Counted from the first letter of the stretch, positions 1 through 9,959 are shown. The stretch is DNA of 64,000 nucleotides from JAHEFT01 sp963766195 (GCA_963766195.1 CAVXYY010000005.1:248001-312000), one strand, 5' to 3'. The notes: a model not told the origin generated them from the sequence alone. Made by a program: numbers and translations.

Positions 1-298
1 TGGCCCTGATTTCGTCGGTGCAGGCCGCAACATTGCCCAGGTCGCTCAGTTCGCAAGCCACCGGAATGACGTTTCCATCTACCTTGGCTCCCGCCTCGCG
101 TGCTTTTTCCCGGGTGCGGGCAGCACCGATGATGGTTGCGCCGCGCCCGGCCAATACGCGCATGGTTTCGAATCCGAGACCGGAGTTGCACCCGGTGATC
201 AGGATGGTTTTGCCATTGAGGTCGATACCCCTGGTGACTTCTTCGGCCGTTGCGCGGCGCGTGTAGGGCGATCGGGGAACATTTCTGTTTGCGTTCAT
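1..298 (-). CDS. Short-chain dehydrogenase/reductase, N-terminal part (cut by window edge)
   Basis: Reading the minus strand from the ATG at 298 gives about 99 residues that run off the window start. After about 24 residues comes a Rossmann core: a strand-like GKTILITG followed by the TGCNSGLG glycine motif, the SDR form of TGxxxGxG that binds NAD(P). A helix beginning GFETMRVLAGRGA and a second strand with AARTREKA follow, which suits an NADP-preferring retinol-dehydrogenase-like SDR. The catalytic YxxxK region lies outside the window, so the substrate cannot be told. It is divergent from nadB, with a REP-like palindrome between them. Confidence 0.85.
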   Translation of the reverse strand, partial: MNANRNVPRSPYTRRATAEEVTRGIDLNGKTILITGCNSGLGFETMRVLAGRGATIIGAARTREKAREAGAKVDGNVIPVACELSDLGNVAACTDEIRA

Positions 299-337
299 TA
301 CCGTTATCTGGGGGCTGAATTGTGCAATCAAATGGCC

Positions 338-375
338 GTAGGAGCGATTTCAATCGCGATTAAAATCGCTCCTAC
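338..375. repeat. REP-like palindrome 1 (GTAGGAGCG family)
   Basis: A 38-base near-perfect inverted repeat begins GTAGGAGCGATTT and ends AAATCGCTCCTAC around a TCGCGA core. It has the same termini as the elements at 8192, 24780 and 45504. It lies between two divergent genes (SDR and nadB), close to where their promoters should be. No tyrosine-type REP transposase is present in the window. Confidence 0.85.
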
Positions 376-439
376 GTAATATTGTGCCGGTCATTTATTG
401 CTTTGACGCGGCCGCGGGAAGGCAGTAACGTCCGTTTAC

Positions 440-1994
440 ATGGAAATCATTCGCACGGACTGTCTGGTGATCGGCGCAGGGTTGGCAGGCGCCGCCTATG
501 CTTTGCACGCTGAGCAGGCCGGCCTTTCCGTCCACATGCTTTCGCTCGGCGGCCCAACCGACGCCAACAGCGACTGGGCGCAGGGCGGGATTATTTACGA
601 TACGGATGCCGGCTCCGGCTTGCTGGCAAAAGACATCATGGAAGCCAGCGACGGAACGTCCAACCCGGCCGCCGTAGAACAATTGGTCAAATCAGGCCCG
701 GCTGCCGTCAGGGATTTCCTGATGGATCAGCTGCACGTGGAATTTGACCGTGATGAAAGCGGCGGGCTGGAGTTTACACGCGAGGGCGGGCACAGCGCCC
801 GCCGCATCATCCATGCGAAGGACCTGACCGGGCATGCGATACTTTCCAACGTGGCCCGGCGGGTGTCGGAGACAGCCGGAATTACCCAGCATTCCGGCGC
901 GGTCGCGATTGACCTGCTGACACTCTCGCACAACACCGACAGCGTAGCGGACCGCTACGCGCCTCTTACCTGCTTCGGTGCGTTCGTGTTGCCGGCCGGA
1001 GCCGCTGAACCGGTGGCCATCGTGGCGAAAAAAGACGGTGCTGGCAACCGGCGGGCTCGGCCAGGTATTCCAGCACAGCACCAATTTTCCAGGCACTGTT
1101 GGGCATGGTATCGCGATGGCCTACCGGGTCGGCGCACGCCTGATCGACCTGGAGTACGTGCAGTTCCATCCGACCGTGTTCTATGGCAAGCATGCACCCC
1201 GCTTCCTGATCACCGAGGCGATCCGGGGCGAGGGCGCCGTGCTGGTAAACGTCGACGGCAAGCCGTTCATGGAAAAGGTGCACGCGCGCGCATCCCTGGC
1301 GCCCCGTGACATCGTTTCACGCGCGATCCACCAGGAACTGGCCACCAGCGGTGAGCCCTGCGTTTACCTGGACCTGGGATCATTGGACAGTAACTTCGTG
1401 CAGGAACGTTTCCCGTCCATTTACCGGCGTTGCCTGGAGCACGGAATCGACATAGCCACCGACCCGATACCGGTGGTGCCGGCCGCTCATTATTCCTGCG
1501 GTGGCGTGCATGCCGACCTGGAAGGGCGCACCAATATCCTGCACCTCAATGCGATCGGTGAGACCGCCTGCACCGGGCTGCACGGAGCGAACCGGCTTGC
1601 CAGCACCTCGCTTTTGGAGTGCCTGACCAGCGCGATGTTCACGGCCCGCGCCGACGCGAAAGACATCGCCGGAATGGATTTCCATCTTCCCGACCCGAGG
1701 GCCTGGGAAAGTCCCCGCACCGAGGCGGACCTGACCCTGGTGGCCCAGGACCTGAACCTGGTGCAGCAGACCATGTGGAATTACGCGGGCATCGTCCGCT
1801 CCCCCCGGCGGCTGACCCGGGCCCGTCGCATCCTGCTGGAGGCGCGCGAGGAAATCCAGTCGTTCTATCGCGACTGCCGCGTGACGCCGGAACTGGTGGA
1901 ACTGCGCAATGCCGTCCAGACCGCCCTGCTGGTGGTGCATGCCGCCTCCCTGAACCCGAGAAGCAAAGGCGCGCACTACGTTGTAGAAGAGTAG
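440..1994 (+). CDS. nadB: L-aspartate oxidase (one frame shift)
   Basis: Flavoenzyme that oxidises L-aspartate to iminoaspartate, the first step of de novo NAD synthesis, in the cytoplasm. The N-terminus carries the dinucleotide motif GAGLAG at residues 12-17, then SDWAQGGI and HSARRIIHA, typical of the NadB/SdhA flavoprotein family. The C-terminal half has the HGANRLAS signature that separates NadB from other family members. The reading frame changes at the six-A run at 1028-1033. Removing one A gives AKKTVLATGGLG and a 517-residue protein, close to the usual 530. The frame break is therefore probably a homopolymer error. Both halves have strong family matches. Confidence 0.9.
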
Positions 1995-1997
1995 TTT

Positions 1998-3434
1998 CTA
2001 CATTTTGGGCAAGGACATGGCGTGGTAGGTAAGGCGGACCACTTTTCCGTTGTCGTCCCGCTGAAACCGGATTTCGTAGCCGGGTTGTTCATCACTTCTT
2101 ATCGTTTGAAAACGATCACCCTCGAGGTGCTTCAGCAATACCATGTCGCCCACGGGGTCCATGGTCGGCAGCGAGACAATTGCCAGCCCGTCTTTCCAGC
2201 GGAACACCAGTTCTTCTCCATCCCAGGGATGCAGGTTGTAGCTGCCAAGGTAATCACCGGGAATCTCATCTCCAGGTTCTGCCTTGTCCTGTGAGGCGGC
2301 GCCGCCTGCTTCGAGAATGTCGAATATGACGCCGGCGTAGCCATCTACATCGACCCGGTTGCGGTTGGCCAGAACGCTGACGGCGTACAGGCTTTGCGGG
2401 TCAAGGAACAGTCGTGTGTTGAACCCCGGACAGTCGCCGGCGTGGCCGGTCAGCGTGCGTCCATTGACCCGGTAGACGCCGAACGCCAGTCCGCGGGCCA
2501 CTTCCCAGTCCCAGTCCATCCATTGAACACGCTGCATTTCGCGCAACGTGTTGGTCGCCAGGACTTCTCCGTTGCTACCTGCCAGCACCCGGAATTGCCA
2601 GGAGGCGAATTTTGCAAGATCGAGCGCGGTCGAGGTGAACCCGGCTGCTGGCGTGATCCCCCTGGCGTCATAACGCGGCATCGCCTGCAAGACGTCGTTT
2701 CGTCCGGGGTAGGCGTAGCCCGTGGCGATCCGGGGTTCGCGGGAATCGGTGGGAAACGCCGTCTCGGTGTCGGTCATCTGCAGCGGGGTGAGAATGTGTT
2801 TTTTTACATAGGTTTGATAGTCTTCGCCGGACTTTTCAGCCACGATTTCCCCCACCAGGGTGAGTCCGAGGTTCGAATACTGGTAATAGCGTTCTGCCGG
2901 GTACAGCGTGGATTGGCTGCCGAGTTCCTCGCGGATCTGTTGCTGTGTCGGGAAGATGAAATCGGGCTCGACCCAGTAGGGGAAATCGGATTCCCGCGGC
3001 AGCCCGGCCGAATGTGTCAGTGTAGCCCGCAACGTGATTTCCGGGCTGTCTTCATAGCTTTGCTTCAGGTTGAACCAGGGCAGCAGTTTGGCAATCGGGT
3101 CATCCAGCGCGACCTTTCCCTGGTCCCTCAATTGCATCACCGCAATCCCGGTAAACAACTTGGAAATGGAACAAATACCGTAAATGGTGTCAGGCGTGGC
3201 CTGCTCGCTGCTCTCCAGGTCTGCAAAACCGGAAGCGCCGCTCCACAGCAATTCCTGGTCATGCACCACGGAGGCTGACAGGCCGGGCACGCGATCGTAG
3301 GCGCGCTGCGCGTCCAGCCAGCTTTCGATCAATGCCAGTTCATTCCCGTGGTCATCGGAAGCCTGCGTGGACAGCGAGATGCAAAGGGTAAATATCGCGA
3401 CGGTTAATCGGTTCCAGGGATTCATCAGCAGCAC
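1998..3434 (-). CDS. Serine beta-lactamase/esterase-family hydrolase, exported
   Basis: About 478 residues with an N-terminal signal peptide (hydrophobic stretch after MNPWNR, cut near STQA). The beta-lactamase class C/penicillin-binding fold is marked by SISK (SxxK nucleophile and base, near residue 90), YSN (YxN motif, in YYQYSNLG) and a C-terminal HAGDCPG (HxG type). This combination is known for serine hydrolases related to AmpC, D-aminopeptidase and EstB. About 90 residues after the core probably form a small C-terminal beta domain. It should act in the periplasm on a beta-lactam, peptide or ester; the substrate cannot be told. It is convergent with nadB, with only 3 bases between the two stop codons. 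Confidence 0.85.
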   Translation of the reverse strand: MLLMNPWNRLTVAIFTLCISLSTQASDDHGNELALIESWLDAQRAYDRVPGLSASVVHDQELLWSGASGFADLESSEQATPDTIYGICSISKLFTGIAVMQLRDQGKVALDDPIAKLLPWFNLKQSYEDSPEITLRATLTHSAGLPRESDFPYWVEPDFIFPTQQQIREELGSQSTLYPAERYYQYSNLGLTLVGEIVAEKSGEDYQTYVKKHILTPLQMTDTETAFPTDSREPRIATGYAYPGRNDVLQAMPRYDARGITPAAGFTSTALDLAKFASWQFRVLAGSNGEVLATNTLREMQRVQWMDWDWEVARGLAFGVYRVNGRTLTGHAGDCPGFNTRLFLDPQSLYAVSVLANRNRVDVDGYAGVIFDILEAGGAASQDKAEPGDEIPGDYLGSYNLHPWDGEELVFRWKDGLAIVSLPTMDPVGDMVLLKHLEGDRFQTIRSDEQPGYEIRFQRDDNGKVVRLTYHAMSLPKM

Positions 3435-3470
3435 CTTCGTTTATTTCGTCCTGATAGATTAGCATTGAAC

Positions 3471-4334
3471 ATGATGGCTAACTGGAAATCGAGTATCGAC
3501 CTGAACGCCCCCTGCTGGGAAGGCTACCGGCAGTTTATCCTGGACCTCCCAGGGGATGTATTTCCGGACGCCGGGTCCCTCGAAGCATGCCTGTCACCGC
3601 GCGCGGTGAACCGCAGTGGTCAAGCCATCCGGTTCGTGCCCGCCGCGGAACTGCCCGGGGTGGACTACGAACAGCATATTTTTGAGACGGGCCAGGTAAG
3701 CACCCGGCAGGATAACTGGCACGACCTGTTCAACGCGCTGGTCTGGTGCCGTTTGCCGGCGCTGAAAGCCGCGATGAATTCACTGCACTATCGGCAACTG
3801 GGGCGCAAACATGATGGAGGCAGGGGCCGTTTGCGCGACGCGCTGACGTTGCTCGATGAGAGCGGCGTGATCATTTACGGGCTGGATATCGATCTGCTCA
3901 ACGCGCTCGCCCGGCGGGACTGGAAAACCGCTTTTGTCACCTGCCGGGGAAGCTGGGGTGCAGAACTAAAGGTGCTGGTGTGCGGTCACGCCATCCTGGA
4001 GAAATTTCTCGATCCCTACAAATCCGTCACCGCGCATGCGCTGCTTTTGCATACCCCGGACCTGCTGTCGGTGGATGAACTCGACCGTGCCCTGGGAGAT
4101 TCGCTTGCCAGGCCCGGATGGCTGGATTCACCGTCCGGGTTGTCCCCGCTGCCCCTGATGGGTATACCCGGCTGGTGGGCGGCCGGTGAGCAGGATGACG
4201 ATTTTTACGACGACAACGAGGTATTCCGGCCGGCTCCTGGGCATAAGCCGCCGGCTCCGGTTCATCGGCTTGCGGGAACATTCGCCTCCCCTGACCCAGG
4301 ACATATGAAAAACCAGCCCGAAGCTCCAGAATAA
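3471..4334 (+). CDS. DUF3025 domain protein
   Basis: About 287 residues with no signal peptide. The motif HDLFNALVWCRLPALKAAMN near residue 85 and the region GIPGWW with FYDDNEVFRP near the C-terminus match what I know of the DUF3025 family in gammaproteobacteria, whose function is unknown. Two adjacent ATG codons (3471 and 3474) can serve as start; a TTG at 3465 is also in frame but less likely. The C-terminal 30 residues are rich in Pro and look disordered. It is divergent from the hydrolase to its left and read in the same direction as the cytochrome gene. Confidence 0.75.
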   Translation: MMANWKSSIDLNAPCWEGYRQFILDLPGDVFPDAGSLEACLSPRAVNRSGQAIRFVPAAELPGVDYEQHIFETGQVSTRQDNWHDLFNALVWCRLPALKAAMNSLHYRQLGRKHDGGRGRLRDALTLLDESGVIIYGLDIDLLNALARRDWKTAFVTCRGSWGAELKVLVCGHAILEKFLDPYKSVTAHALLLHTPDLLSVDELDRALGDSLARPGWLDSPSGLSPLPLMGIPGWWAAGEQDDDFYDDNEVFRPAPGHKPPAPVHRLAGTFASPDPGHMKNQPEAPE

Positions 4335-4364
4335 AAGGGTCTCTTCTTTCAGGGAGGGTTTGTC

Positions 4365-4850
4365 ATGCATACCTTTTACGGACTGAAATACGCACTGTCC
4401 GTCATCCTTCTCGCTTTTGCCCTACTCGCTGTTACTGCTTGCAGCGGAGAAGGCCGTCCCGTGAGAGGCTTTGTCTTGCCTGAGGGCGATATTGCCCAGG
4501 GCGAACAGGTGTTTGTCGACTTCAACTGTCACGCCTGCCATAGCATCCCCGGGATTGAATTGCCCAAGGTGGAATTCACCCCGCCCTTTATCCTGGAAAT
4601 CGGCGGTGAGGTTTACCGGGTCAGGGATTATGGCGAGCTGTTGACGGCGATAGTAAACCCCGACCACATTATTTCACCCAAATACATTGCCATGCTGGAA
4701 AAGGCAGACCGGGAAGTCGTTATTTCCCCGATGCCTTATTACGGTGAAGACATGACGGTCGCTGAACTGATCGACCTCGTCGAGTTTCTGCACGCCCAGT
4801 ACACCCGGCTGCAACCGGAATATTACCGGGGGTATTACCTGACCAAGTAA
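4365..4850 (+). CDS. Monoheme cytochrome c lipoprotein
   Basis: 161 residues. A lipoprotein signal with lipobox LLAVTAC places Cys26 as the lipidated residue. The heme site is CHACH near residue 57, in the context FNCHACHSIPG. A downstream SPMPYY supplies a likely axial Met. The fold suits a small class I c-type cytochrome held at the membrane facing the periplasm, acting as electron carrier or as part of an oxidase/dehydrogenase chain. A strong ribosome site (GGGAGG, about 10 bases upstream) fixes the start. The electron partners are not evident from the neighbours. Confidence 0.85.
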   Translation: MHTFYGLKYALSVILLAFALLAVTACSGEGRPVRGFVLPEGDIAQGEQVFVDFNCHACHSIPGIELPKVEFTPPFILEIGGEVYRVRDYGELLTAIVNPDHIISPKYIAMLEKADREVVISPMPYYGEDMTVAELIDLVEFLHAQYTRLQPEYYRGYYLTK

Positions 4851-4950
4851 GCCCGACTCACGCGATTTTTGCTTTCGGGCTAGAGTTGTTGCCGCAGGGG
4901 TAATAAACTCTCCGGTTCTGCATCCGGCTTTGGCCATAAAAGGAATTTCA

Positions 4951-6343
4951 GTGAGAAATTGCAGCAAGAACGGGAAATGTTGGGCGAAGGCCTCCGGGCT
5001 CCTTGGAGTGTTTCTCGCGGGAATGTTCTGCGCCAGCGGCATTTTTGCCGATAACGGAGATCTCCCGATCGGCTATGGCACCAAGAACAAGGCCATGGCC
5101 GGCGCCGGTATGGCCCTGCCCGAAGAAGCCGCCGCGGTGATCAACAACCCGGCCACTGCCCTGGCGGTAGCCGGCCAGATGCAAACCGGGCTGTCGGTTT
5201 TTCACCCGCGCGCCCGCTATTCCACGACCGAAAGCAGCAACAACGGCGAAAACGGTGCGTTCACGATCGGGCCAAACGCGATCGATTCGAAGAGCAGTTA
5301 TCGCTACCTGCCGTATTTCGCCACCAGCGCGAAAGTGAATGAGGATTCGGCGGTAGCTGTTGCTCTGTATACCCGCGCCGGCATGGCCCTCGACTACCGG
5401 GGTGGCACGGCGACGTTCGATGCTGACGGCAATGGCGCAGCGACTTATCCCGGTACCTACGGAGATGGCGACGCCAAGTGGAGCACCTACCAGATCATGC
5501 TGGACATGGCCTACGCATGGCAGCTGAACGAAAAAATTGCGTTCGGAGTAACCGGTGTTCTGGCGTCGCGGTCGTTCGATGTCAGCGGTATTGGATCGAT
5601 GGCGCCGTATACCCAGATTTACGCGTCCAGCGGGGGTTCCGTGATGCCCAAATACCTTTCCGGCAACGGGAAGGACTGGACCTATGGCGCAGGCGTTAAA
5701 GCGGGCCTGCATGCACAGTTGACCCCCGCGATCAGTGTCGGCCTGATGTACCAGTCGAAAATTTACATGACGAAAATAAATGACTACTCCGATCTGATAC
5801 CCGGTTATGGCAAATTCGATATGCCTGCTGACCTCAAGATCGGCATCACCTGGAATGCACTGGACAACCTGGCGTTAAGTGTCGACGCCGAGCACATTTT
5901 TTATGCGGGCGTTGGCGCCTACAGCAACCCAATTGAGAACCTGTTCAACTGCCCGACCGCAAACCAGGGCGGTACCGATGTTTCGGCCTGCCTGGGTGGC
6001 AAAAACGGCGCCAGCCTGGGTTGGGAAAGCATCAATATCTACAAGTTTGGCGGCCGGTGGAAAATCAACGACAAGTGGGCCCTGCGCGCCGGTTTCGCCT
6101 TGACGGACCAGCCGATCAAAAACCCTCAAACCTCAAATAACCTGCTGACCCCTTACCTGGCGGAGGCCCATTACACGCTGGGATTTTCCATGGCCGTCAA
6201 CGACCATGCGGAGCTGAACTTCTCGGCTTATTATTCGGAAGAGGAATCGCAAATTTGGCCGAACTTTTTCGATACCAGCCAGGATGTGAAAGATCGAGGA
6301 AGACCAGTTTGATTTTGAACTCAGTTACAGCTGGAAATTTTAG
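4951..6343 (+). CDS. FadL/OmpP1/TodX-family outer membrane channel (one frame shift)
   Basis: About 463 residues. I take the GTG at 4951 as start because AAGGA sits 7 bases upstream; a TTG at 4930 is an alternative. A signal peptide ends near GIFADNG. The mature N-terminus GYGTKNKAMAGAGMALPEEA, followed by INNPATAL, is the classic N-terminal hatch of FadL channels for long-chain fatty acids and other hydrophobic compounds. The frame as read ends at 6312 without a barrel terminus. Removing one base near 6292 extends it through DQFDFELSYSWKF to a stop at 6341-6343, giving the C-terminal aromatic expected of an outer membrane beta-barrel. The next gene, a fatty-acid hydroxylase, suits a lipid theme. 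Confidence 0.9.
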
Positions 6344-6347
6344 ATAG

Positions 6348-6971
6348 ATGACGGACACCAGCGCCCCCATACCGGAGCATCTTTCACCCAGGCAGGGCGA
6401 ATTGATCATGTTCGAGAACAACCGCTTTCTCGAGCGCATGAGCCGTATGCGGCCGACCACGGTCCTGGCGGTATATCTTCCCGTTATTGCCGTTGCCATT
6501 TACCTCAGTATCACGGGCGGAGCCGGAGTGCTGCTGACCCTTGGCCTGATCCTGGCCGGGGCGGCTTTCTGGACCGTTTTCGAGTATTTTTTCCACCGTT
6601 TCTTTTTCCATTTCAACGCCACGACCCCGTTTCAACACAAGATCCTGTTCACCATTCACGGTGTCCATCACCAGTACCCCAACGACAAGGACCGCCTGGT
6701 GATGCCTATTTCGGTCAGCATTCCACTGGCTGTCCTGTTCGGCCTGCTGTTTATTTCGACCATGGGTGACATGGGCTGGGGTTTCTTCGCAGGTTTCGGT
6801 GTCGGGTATGTTTCCTACGACATGATGCACTACGCGGTGCATCATGTGCAGAAGTCTGATTCCGCACTGTTTCGCAAGATCCGGCGCCACCACATGGCTC
6901 ACCATTACCGGGATACGCGAAAGGGTTTCGGCGTGTCTTCCTATTTCTGGGACCGGGTCTTCCGGACCTGA
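6348..6971 (+). CDS. Fatty acid hydroxylase/sterol desaturase superfamily membrane protein
   Basis: 207 residues with four likely membrane segments. The di-iron histidine clusters are clear: EYFFHRFFFH near residue 80, HGVHHQYPND near 104, HYAVHH near 163 and HHMAHHYRD near 182. This pattern matches the fatty acid 2-hydroxylase (FAH1/Scs7) branch, which hydroxylates acyl chains using O2 and reducing power. It begins 4 bases after the corrected stop of the FadL channel, so the two are probably co-transcribed. The exact lipid substrate cannot be told. Confidence 0.85.
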   Translation: MTDTSAPIPEHLSPRQGELIMFENNRFLERMSRMRPTTVLAVYLPVIAVAIYLSITGGAGVLLTLGLILAGAAFWTVFEYFFHRFFFHFNATTPFQHKILFTIHGVHHQYPNDKDRLVMPISVSIPLAVLFGLLFISTMGDMGWGFFAGFGVGYVSYDMMHYAVHHVQKSDSALFRKIRRHHMAHHYRDTRKGFGVSSYFWDRVFRT

Positions 6972-6987
6972 TGCGGTTGGCTTTTCC

Positions 6988-8195
6988 GTGAACCCGACCA
7001 GCCGCCCGCTCGACGGAATCCGTGTGCTCGAAGTCGGCCAGTTGCTGGCCGGGCCGTTCGCCTGCAGCATCCTGGCGTATTACGGCGCCGAGGTGATCAA
7101 GGTAGAGCCGCCGGGGTCGGGTGACCCGCTCCGAAAATGGCGGGTGCTGGATGACGACGGCACCTCGTTCTGGTGGCGCAGCATCGGGCGCAACAAGAAG
7201 TGCATTACCGCGGACCTGCGGATGGATGAAGGGCGTGCAACTGGTGCGCCGCCTGGCCGGCAAGTGCCAGGTGCTGGTCGAGAATTTCCGGCCCGGTGTG
7301 ATGGAAAAATGGGGCCTCGGCCCCGCGGATTTGTGGGCCGGCAACCCGCAACTGGTTTATGCACGGATTTCCGGTTACGGACAGGATGGGCCATGGTCCT
7401 CAAAGCCCGGTTTTGCCTCGGTCTGTGAAGGCGTAGGCGGTCTGCGTTACGTCAACGGACGGCCCGGCGAAACGCCGATGCGGCCCAACCTCAGCCTGGG
7501 CGACACCATGGCGGGACTGCACACGGCGCTCGGCGTGGTGATGGCCTGCCTGCACCAGGCGCGGAACCCGGGCAGTAAAGGGCAAGTGATCGACACGGCG
7601 CTTTACGAGGCCGCGTTCAACCTGCTGGAAGGCGTGATTCCCGAATACGATGGCGCCGGAGTCGTGCGCGAGCCCTCGGGTTCGACCATCACCGGCATCG
7701 TGCCCACCAATACCTACCGTTGCGCGGACGGCAAGTTCATCGTGATCGGAGCGAATGGCGACTCCATCTTCAAGCGGCTGTGTGAACAAATGGGCCGGCC
7801 TGACATGGCCGAAGACGCCCGTTATCGCCAGCAATGACGGCCGGGTTGAACACGAGGAGGAAATCGATGAAGCCATCGCCGTCTGGACGACTGCGCTGGA
7901 TTCAGTCACCGCCCTGTCCCTGCTGGACGAGGCCGGTGTCCTGTCCGGCCCGATCTACAGTGTCGCGGACATGATGGTCAACGAGCATTTCATCGCCCGG
8001 GGCCTGTTCGAAGAAGTGGACGTTAATGGAAAGACCCTGAAGATACCCGCCATGATACCGAAGCTCAGTGAAACGCCCGGCCGGACCGACTGGGCCGGCC
8101 CCGAAGTCGGCGCTTTCAACGACGAGGTGTACGGGGATTTGCTGGGCCTGTCGGCCGGGGAAATTTCCAGCCTCAAGCAAAAGGGAGTCCTGTAG
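6988..8195 (+). CDS. Class III CoA-transferase (CaiB/BaiF family; two frame shifts)
   Basis: The protein transfers CoA between carboxylic acids, or acts as an acyl-CoA racemase, in the cytoplasm. From the GTG at 6988 it reads PLDGIRVLEVGQLLAGPFA and EVIKVEPPGSGDPLRKW, the standard family N-terminus. The middle has VLVENFRPGVMEKWGLG and YARISGYGQDGPW; the Asp in the region RPNLSLGDTMAG is the usual catalytic residue. The C-terminal part follows SGPIYSVADMMVNEHF. Frame changes at 7231-7233 (one extra G) and near 7826 (one extra C) are both repaired by single-base removal, giving about 401 residues, normal for the family. Its stop codon lies in the end of REP element 2. Confidence 0.85.
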
Positions 8196-8252
8196 GAGCG
8201 GATTCATCCGCGACCCACCGGCTTTTTCAATCGCGGATGAATCCGCTCCTAC
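8192..8252. repeat. REP-like palindrome 2, between convergent genes
   Basis: A 61-base inverted repeat with arms starting GTAGGAGCGGATTCATCCGCGA minus its last bases and ending with the exact complement, with a spacer of about 17 bases. Each arm can also fold on itself. It sits between the convergent CoA-transferase and the soeC-like gene. The TAG of each outer arm (8193-8195 on plus, 8251-8249 on minus) is the stop codon of the adjoining gene. Confidence 0.85.
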
Positions 8253-9194
8253 AGCGACCGGCCGTAGAACAGGGTCACTGCGTGGCGGGCTTCGGCGAAG
8301 AACAGCCAGCGCTCGATCACGATTCCGGTCAGGCCGGATAGCAGGGCGACCGACAACAAAACCAGTTGCACAAGCCCGGGCGAGACTCCTGCGAACACCA
8401 GCAGGATGCCCGGCAGCAGCAGTCCGAGGTTCAGGGCCATGCGGCGCAGCTTCGTCGCGTGTTTGCGTGCGATTGAAAAACCCATTTCCTTGAGCAGGTA
8501 ATTTTCAGATGTGTGCGGCGCTTCGAGTTGCCTGACGGTGCCCAGGTGCGCCAGGCCGGTGGCTGTGCCGCTGGTGCTTACCGGTTCCTGCTTGTCGATA
8601 AAGCCCCAGTATGCGCGCTTGATCATCCACGACAGCAGCAGCACTACCACCATCATGATCATGGCCGGTTGGCTGGCTGAGCCCGAGACTGCCAGGGCCA
8701 GGGTGAACAGCAAGCCACCGCTGGCGATGGCCAGGGCGAGGTAAACCGGAACCACCCAGCGGTTGTGCCAGCGCGGAATGGTTTTCAGGCTGGCGTAAAT
8801 CATGCCGGTGCTGAACACCGTGGCCAGTGACAGGACCAGGGTGCTCGCTGCAGCCAGTGTCATAACTGACGGTGGAATTACGTCCCACACCCAGCCGGCG
8901 CGTGAACACCAGTGCCACCGGATAGGTCAACAGGGCCAGGACCCCTTCGCGACTCAGCCAGGAAGTGCTCCATTGGCTCATCGCGCGCCAGGCGCGTTCG
9001 GGGTGGCCAAGATGGAACGTGGAGGACAGCAGGCCGGTCGTGATCAATGCCAGTGCGACCACGCAGGCGATGACTGCCACTACGGGGCTCAGGTGCCAGG
9101 TCCCGCTCAGCCGGGCGAAGGCCAGCCAGGCGATCAGGCCGTAGCCCGCACCGGATGAGGAAGTGAACAGAATGACGGAATATGCCGGATCCAT
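8249..9194 (-). CDS. soeC: DmsC/SoeC-type membrane anchor of molybdoenzyme complex (one frame shift)
   Basis: About 314 residues with eight predicted membrane helices; the N-terminus MDPAYSVILFTSSSGAGYGL is the DmsC-family start. HLGHPERAWRAMSQW and SWLSREGV are typical of the quinone-binding anchor. The frame changes near 8900: removal of one base in the GCGCC tract joins VFTR to GWVWDVIPPSVM. It should anchor the two preceding subunits to the cytoplasmic membrane and pass electrons to or from quinone. It lies 18 bases downstream of the iron-sulfur subunit gene in the same operon. The symbol is by analogy with SoeABC; a DMSO or polysulfide reductase role is the main alternative. Confidence 0.75.
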
Positions 9195-9212
9195 GGGTGC
9201 TTTTCTCTCCTG

Positions 9213-9959
9213 CTATCTCGAAAGGGCCTTGTCCAGCCAATGGAAAAACGAACTGCTGGAGGTGACGTTTTCCGCCGCTTCGAGGTGATCTGAAGTTCCG
9301 GTGTCTCCCGCCTGGTCCTTGCGCGGACGGGGTGGAAGGTACTTGTTGACAGGCTGATATCCGCTCTCCGGCATCAGGGCGTAACCTCCGCGCCGTTCGA
9401 CCAGTTTGGAAATATCCGAATCCGGATCCCCGAGGTCGCCAAAATGGCGGGCCCTGGCCGGGCAGGCAATCACGCAGGCCGGCTGACGCTCACTCTCTTC
9501 GAGGTTTTCGTTGTAGATGCGATCAATGCACAGCGTGCATTTTTTCATGATGCCGGCGTCGGTATCGTATTCGCGCGCGCCATAGGGGCAGGCCCAGGAA
9601 CAGAGTTTGCACCCGATGCATTTTTCGGCGTCGACCAGCACGATGCCGTCTTCCACCCGCTTGTAGGAAGCTCCGGTGGGGCAAACGGTGACGCAGGCCG
9701 GTTGTTCGCAGTGCAGGCAGGACCGCGGAAAGTTCACGGTGCGCGTATTTTTGCCGTCATCTGTCTCGTAAACATGGACCCGGTTGAACCAGACGCCACT
9801 CGGGTCTTTGCCGTACGCATTGGAGTCAGTCAGCGGCGCCGAGTGGCCGCCGGCGTTCCATTCCTTGCAGCTTACCGCGCAGGCGTGGCAGCCGACGCAA
9901 ATGTCCAGGTCGGTGACGAGCCCCAGTTTCTTCTGGGTTGTTTTTGGAAGAGAGGTCAT
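9213..9959 (-). CDS. soeB: Four-cluster iron-sulfur subunit of molybdoenzyme complex (SoeB/DmsB-like)
   Basis: 248 residues, no signal peptide. Four ferredoxin-type cysteine groups are visible: CVGCHACAVSCKEWN near residue 21, CLHCEQPACVTVCPTGA near 81, CIGCKLCSWACPYGA near 114 and CTLCIDR with CVIACPA near 140-165. They form a chain of [4Fe-4S] clusters carrying electrons between the molybdenum subunit and the membrane anchor. The opening KLGLVTDLDICVGCHAC and DPSGVWFNRVH are what I know from SoeB of sulfur oxidisers. The ATG overlaps the stop of the catalytic subunit gene (ATGA), so translation is coupled. Confidence 0.85.
   Translation of the reverse strand: MTSLPKTTQKKLGLVTDLDICVGCHACAVSCKEWNAGGHSAPLTDSNAYGKDPSGVWFNRVHVYETDDGKNTRTVNFPRSCLHCEQPACVTVCPTGASYKRVEDGIVLVDAEKCIGCKLCSWACPYGAREYDTDAGIMKKCTLCIDRIYNENLEESERQPACVIACPARARHFGDLGDPDSDISKLVERRGGYALMPESGYQPVNKYLPPRPRKDQAGDTGTSDHLEAAENVTSSSSFFHWLDKALSR

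Noticed and set aside
440..1994. Two partial genes in different frames
   Set aside because: Removing one A from a six-A run gives a continuous NadB, so I annotate one gene.
2394..3278. Long open frame on the plus strand (294 codons)
   Set aside because: It is antisense to a clear serine hydrolase gene, has no family motifs and has Arg/Gly/Gln-rich shadow-frame composition.
4851..4880. Terminator after the cytochrome gene
   Set aside because: GCCCGA and TCGGGC can pair, but the loop is long and no T run follows.
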